64,000 nt of DNA, from assembly GCA_031286615.1 (NCBI GenBank), contig JAITUA010000017.1, forward strand, positions 101,940 through 165,939, given 5' to 3'. Source of the DNA: Chryseobacterium sp. GTDB taxonomy: Bacteria; Bacteroidota; Bacteroidia; Flavobacteriales; Weeksellaceae. A program made the translations under genes and the position numbers. The notes beneath the pieces were generated by a model. It saw nothing but the letters and a program-made list of their open reading frames with translations, ran no database searches and was not told the origin of the DNA. The stretch's first letter is position 1; each line of letters begins with the position of its first letter. Below, piece by piece: positions 62,701 through 64,000 of the stretch.

Positions 62701-63405
62701 TCACAAGCAAAAGCAGCTCATTATGATAGCTATTCTGATGGAAAAACAAATAACACTTACACTTCTAGGTCTGGTTCTGAAGTGACTTTAGGAGAAAATG
62801 GAAGTTGGTCTGAAGATTTTACGAATGTAAATAGAGAAAGATTGGGTGAAGCAATTAATAATTGTGCTGCTTGCAAGCAGTTGGAAGGTGTTGAAAAGGC
62901 TCTATTTATTGGGGTTCCTGTTGCTATTGCTACTGGTGGATTAGGTGGTTTTGCTTTATCGGGAGAAATGGGGGCCGCAGCAGCAGGAAGATTTTTAACA
63001 GATGCCTCCGTGCAAGCAGCCGCCAACTATACAACCAATGGAGGAGATATAGGAAAAGCCTTAACTAACGTTAACTTAACTCAATCAGCATTAGCAGGTG
63101 CTGGAATGAGCTATGCTGGAAATGCTATTGTTTCAACTGCCGTAAATATAAATGCTGCTGATAGTAAATCAGTCTTCACAGGAGGTGTGTCCGCAAGAAC
63201 ATATGTAACCCAGGCAGGGTTAAGCATTGCTGGAGGAGCAACAGTAAATAAGATTACAAGTACATCATCATTTAAAAGTACAGTGATAGGTTCTTACATG
63301 CGTACCACTTCAAGCTTTGGGCAGACAGTAGGAACGGCTGTTGCCAATGTATTAATGAATACGCCAGATTATACAAGGGCGACCCTTCAAAACAAAGTAC
63401 CATAA
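59794..63405 (+). CDS. RHS repeat protein with unrecognised C-terminal tip (candidate toxin)
   Basis: 1203 residues. Sec signal MKKIIIPIGVLLLSNLTYAQ. An N-terminal DUF6443-type region (about 25-200: QYFDGLGRPKQIVNV, HIEYDSFGRQVKDYLPIP), many YD repeats (YDKQDRLVGTQD, YDPLNRLKDAIY, YDLNGNIMTLKR), then the RHS-associated core about 830-950: YQYKDHLGNVRIAF, YNYKYNGKELQETG, YDYGARMYMADLGRWGVVDP, YRYGYNNPLRFIDPDG. The core ends at about 950 and the variable tip follows (about 250 residues). The tip has a hydrophilic start, a CAAC pair, and a Gly/Ala-rich hydrophobic stretch (VPVAIATGGLGGFALSG) ending in RATLQNKVP. No nuclease or deaminase motif is recognised. The next gene overlaps its stop codon. 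Confidence 0.93.
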   Translation: MKKIIIPIGVLLLSNLTYAQLTTLPNTENYIQSKTYLDYNGTSATKSSETVQYFDGLGRPKQIVNVKASPTEKDIVTHIEYDSFGRQVKDYLPIPQQGTQNGVIYTSPLINATQSSLYGSEKIYSEKILENSPLDRILSQKQVGAAWDNKPVQFGYDANADGEAKKYTATFDYTNFESKLILSGSYGTGQLYKNTVTDEDGNQTIEFKNGKGQLLLVRKVINATENADTYYVYNDYDQLAFVIPPKASVATDPNTVLNDLCYQYKYDGRNRLVEKKIPGKGWEFMIYDKQDRLVGTQDAVLRAKGQWLYTKYDQFGRVAVTGLATGGERNAEQQLANDSGNMLRTTSSVFNRQGMDVFYDPAISYPHASKWVALLSVNYYDSYPAYSFNPAFPSAIQGEPVLTDSPTADGRSTKGLPVMSFVKNIEDDNWTKNYTYYDTKARAIGSHSINHLGGYTHAESKLDFAGITKQTVTKHKRLDSDTEKVITETFEYDNGNRLLVHKHQIDSNPIEILTQNTYNEISQITNKKVGGTDLTNPLQSIDYKYNIRGWLTKINDPATLNGKLFGYEIKYNNPTYSTLASGKYNGNISEVDWRNASEGALKRYSYTYDPLNRLKDAIYTEPEATNPYNNNFNENLTYDLNGNIMTLKRNAYPVSGTTATLVDDLEYKYTGNRLNQVIEHSTNPSGYEGGDNIIGYDLNGSMTDMKDKGIQSITYNYLNLPKSVSIQSFDYMNRPINMGISHLYRADGVKLRKTFSQQFYMGLPTNRMTDYLDGFQYSFEDNGGTCLTCKTETAFEVQAYSKKPPLFPPASQWKLEFVPTAEGFYSFAENRYIYQYKDHLGNVRIAFAKDNAGVVQSMDTNNYYPFGLNHIGGSSYSNFGSYYNYKYNGKELQETGMYDYGARMYMADLGRWGVVDPLAEVNRAWSPYRYGYNNPLRFIDPDGRLEDWVGTTDENGSTTWHWDDKIKSASQAKAAHYDSYSDGKTNNTYTSRSGSEVTLGENGSWSEDFTNVNRERLGEAINNCAACKQLEGVEKALFIGVPVAIATGGLGGFALSGEMGAAAAGRFLTDASVQAAANYTTNGGDIGKALTNVNLTQSALAGAGMSYAGNAIVSTAVNINAADSKSVFTGGVSARTYVTQAGLSIAGGATVNKITSTSSFKSTVIGSYMRTTSSFGQTVGTAVANVLMNTPDYTRATLQNKVP

Positions 63406-63815
63406 TGGAAGAACAAAAAAAGACTTTATTATATTATTTAACAGATAGACGATCCAAATGGAGTTATTTACTTTATTTAGTATTGATATCACCACTATTT
63501 TGGTATGTATATTATAAGCAGTCTCCAATAGAAAAAGGAAACTATACAATTGCTTATGCTAGAAAAATGTATTGGCCCATAATATCCTATAAAAGAATTG
63601 AATATGATTATACCGTAAAAGGTAAAAATTATGAAGCTACCAATATCTATGCATTAGATCCTGAGATTAAAATTCCTGCAAGGTATTTAGTGCAATTTTC
63701 ATTGGAAGATACTTCTTTTTCAACAATTTACCCCAATATTCCAGTGCCAGATAGCATAAAAGAAGCACCGCCTGAAGGCTGGAAGGAATTACCGAAATGG
63801 GCTAAGATTAAGTGA
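63405..63815 (+). CDS. candidate immunity protein, membrane-anchored
   Basis: 136 residues, start overlapping the RHS stop (TAATG). One membrane helix about 19-38 (WSYLLYLVLISPLFWYVYY) preceded by a basic cytoplasmic segment, then a beta-rich domain outside (YDYTVKGKNYEATNIYALDP). Position immediately after the RHS tip is where the cognate immunity gene is normally found; a membrane-anchored immunity protein would fit a toxin acting at the envelope. No family recognised. Confidence 0.75.
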   Translation: MEEQKKTLLYYLTDRRSKWSYLLYLVLISPLFWYVYYKQSPIEKGNYTIAYARKMYWPIISYKRIEYDYTVKGKNYEATNIYALDPEIKIPARYLVQFSLEDTSFSTIYPNIPVPDSIKEAPPEGWKELPKWAKIK

Positions 63816-63957
63816 AAACCTTCGAATCTAGTGGATTTATAATCTTTAAGCAATAAGAAGTAAACCCATCCCCCTGCTGGCGCAAGCGTCTTCGCTCGTG
63901 TCCACAGATAGAACAAAATAAATGCGCTAGCAGCGGTTTTGCTTTATTTTATAAACA
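63816..63957. other. cassette linker after immunity gene
   Basis: No gene. AAAATAAA (63915-63922) and TTTATTTT (63943-63950) flank a GCGCTAGCAGCGG segment. The GC-rich string GGCGCAAGCGTCTTCGCTCG also forms a small hairpin. This linker separates the immunity gene from a duplicated RHS core fragment. Confidence 0.55.
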
Positions 63958-64000
63958 GTTATATTTATCAGTACAAAGATCATTTAGGAAATGTGAGAAT
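63958..64000 (+). pseudogene. duplicated RHS core fragment (continues beyond window)
   Basis: 43 bases identical to 62285-62327 of the RHS gene, encoding the RYIYQYKDHLGNVR region of the core. There is no start codon or signal ahead of it, so it is probably an orphan core/tip cassette of the type that can replace the current toxin end by recombination. Confidence 0.75.

Overview
The window looks like a chromosomal segment of a Flavobacteriia member, most likely Chryseobacterium or a close relative (Weeksellaceae). The evidence is low GC content, many promoters of the Bacteroidota type (TTG about 20 bp before TAnnTTTG), A-rich start contexts without clear Shine-Dalgarno sites, a type IX secretion sorting domain, a TonB-dependent receptor and RHS proteins with Sec signal peptides. 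The genus is inferred; no rRNA is present. There is no integrated phage, intact insertion sequence or CRISPR array.

Layout. 1-5.2 kb: a partial TonB-dependent receptor, then a stress-type set (DUF892, AlkB-like, DUF4142 lipoprotein, DUF2383). 5.4-7.1 kb: a TPP riboswitch in front of a PnuC/PnuT transporter and an acyl-CoA-dehydrogenase-like flavoprotein. 7.4-14.1 kb: an alpha/beta hydrolase, a PhzF-family protein, two related Crp/Fnr regulators, and an aspartokinase whose leader looks like a translation-coupled attenuator with a Lys-rich leader peptide. 14.3-21.5 kb: a signalling operon with a REC-PAS-kinase, a CHASE3/HAMP/GAF kinase with three receivers, a receiver, CheR, CheB and another receiver, but no MCP, CheA or CheW. 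22-23 kb: a MarR-family regulator and tRNA-Ala(GGC).

23.4-34.3 kb holds molybdenum cofactor genes in two convergent arms: moaD, moaE, fdhD, a small unknown gene, an FdhF/YdeP-type oxidoreductase and a small exported Mo-domain protein on the plus strand, and moaA-moeA-moaC-mobA-moeB on the minus strand. 34.6-42.3 kb is mixed: a Cof-type HAD hydrolase, a TPR-Arr rifampin ADP-ribosyltransferase, a six-cysteine double-glycine peptide, several exported or lipoproteins, NlpC/P60, a lone LytTR protein, and an isoprenylcysteine-methyltransferase-like protein. 42.4-47.2 kb: dapD and a four-gene glycan cluster.

47.2-55.0 kb is a complete histidine operon (hisG-D-C-B-H-A-F-IE) preceded by a His-codon attenuator and interrupted by dispersed GCG-rich palindromic repeats. 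55.1-64 kb is a secretion/polymorphic-toxin region: a T9SS cargo protein carrying in-frame dispersed repeats, a 1001-residue RHS-related exported protein, a 1203-residue RHS protein with an unrecognised C-terminal tip, a membrane-anchored candidate immunity protein, and at the window edge the start of a duplicated RHS core fragment.

Most notable: the lysC and hisG attenuators share the same architecture (antiterminator strand overlapping the leader stop codon); a flavoenzyme is under TPP-riboswitch control; CheR/CheB occur without receptors; and there is a candidate new RHS toxin/immunity pair.
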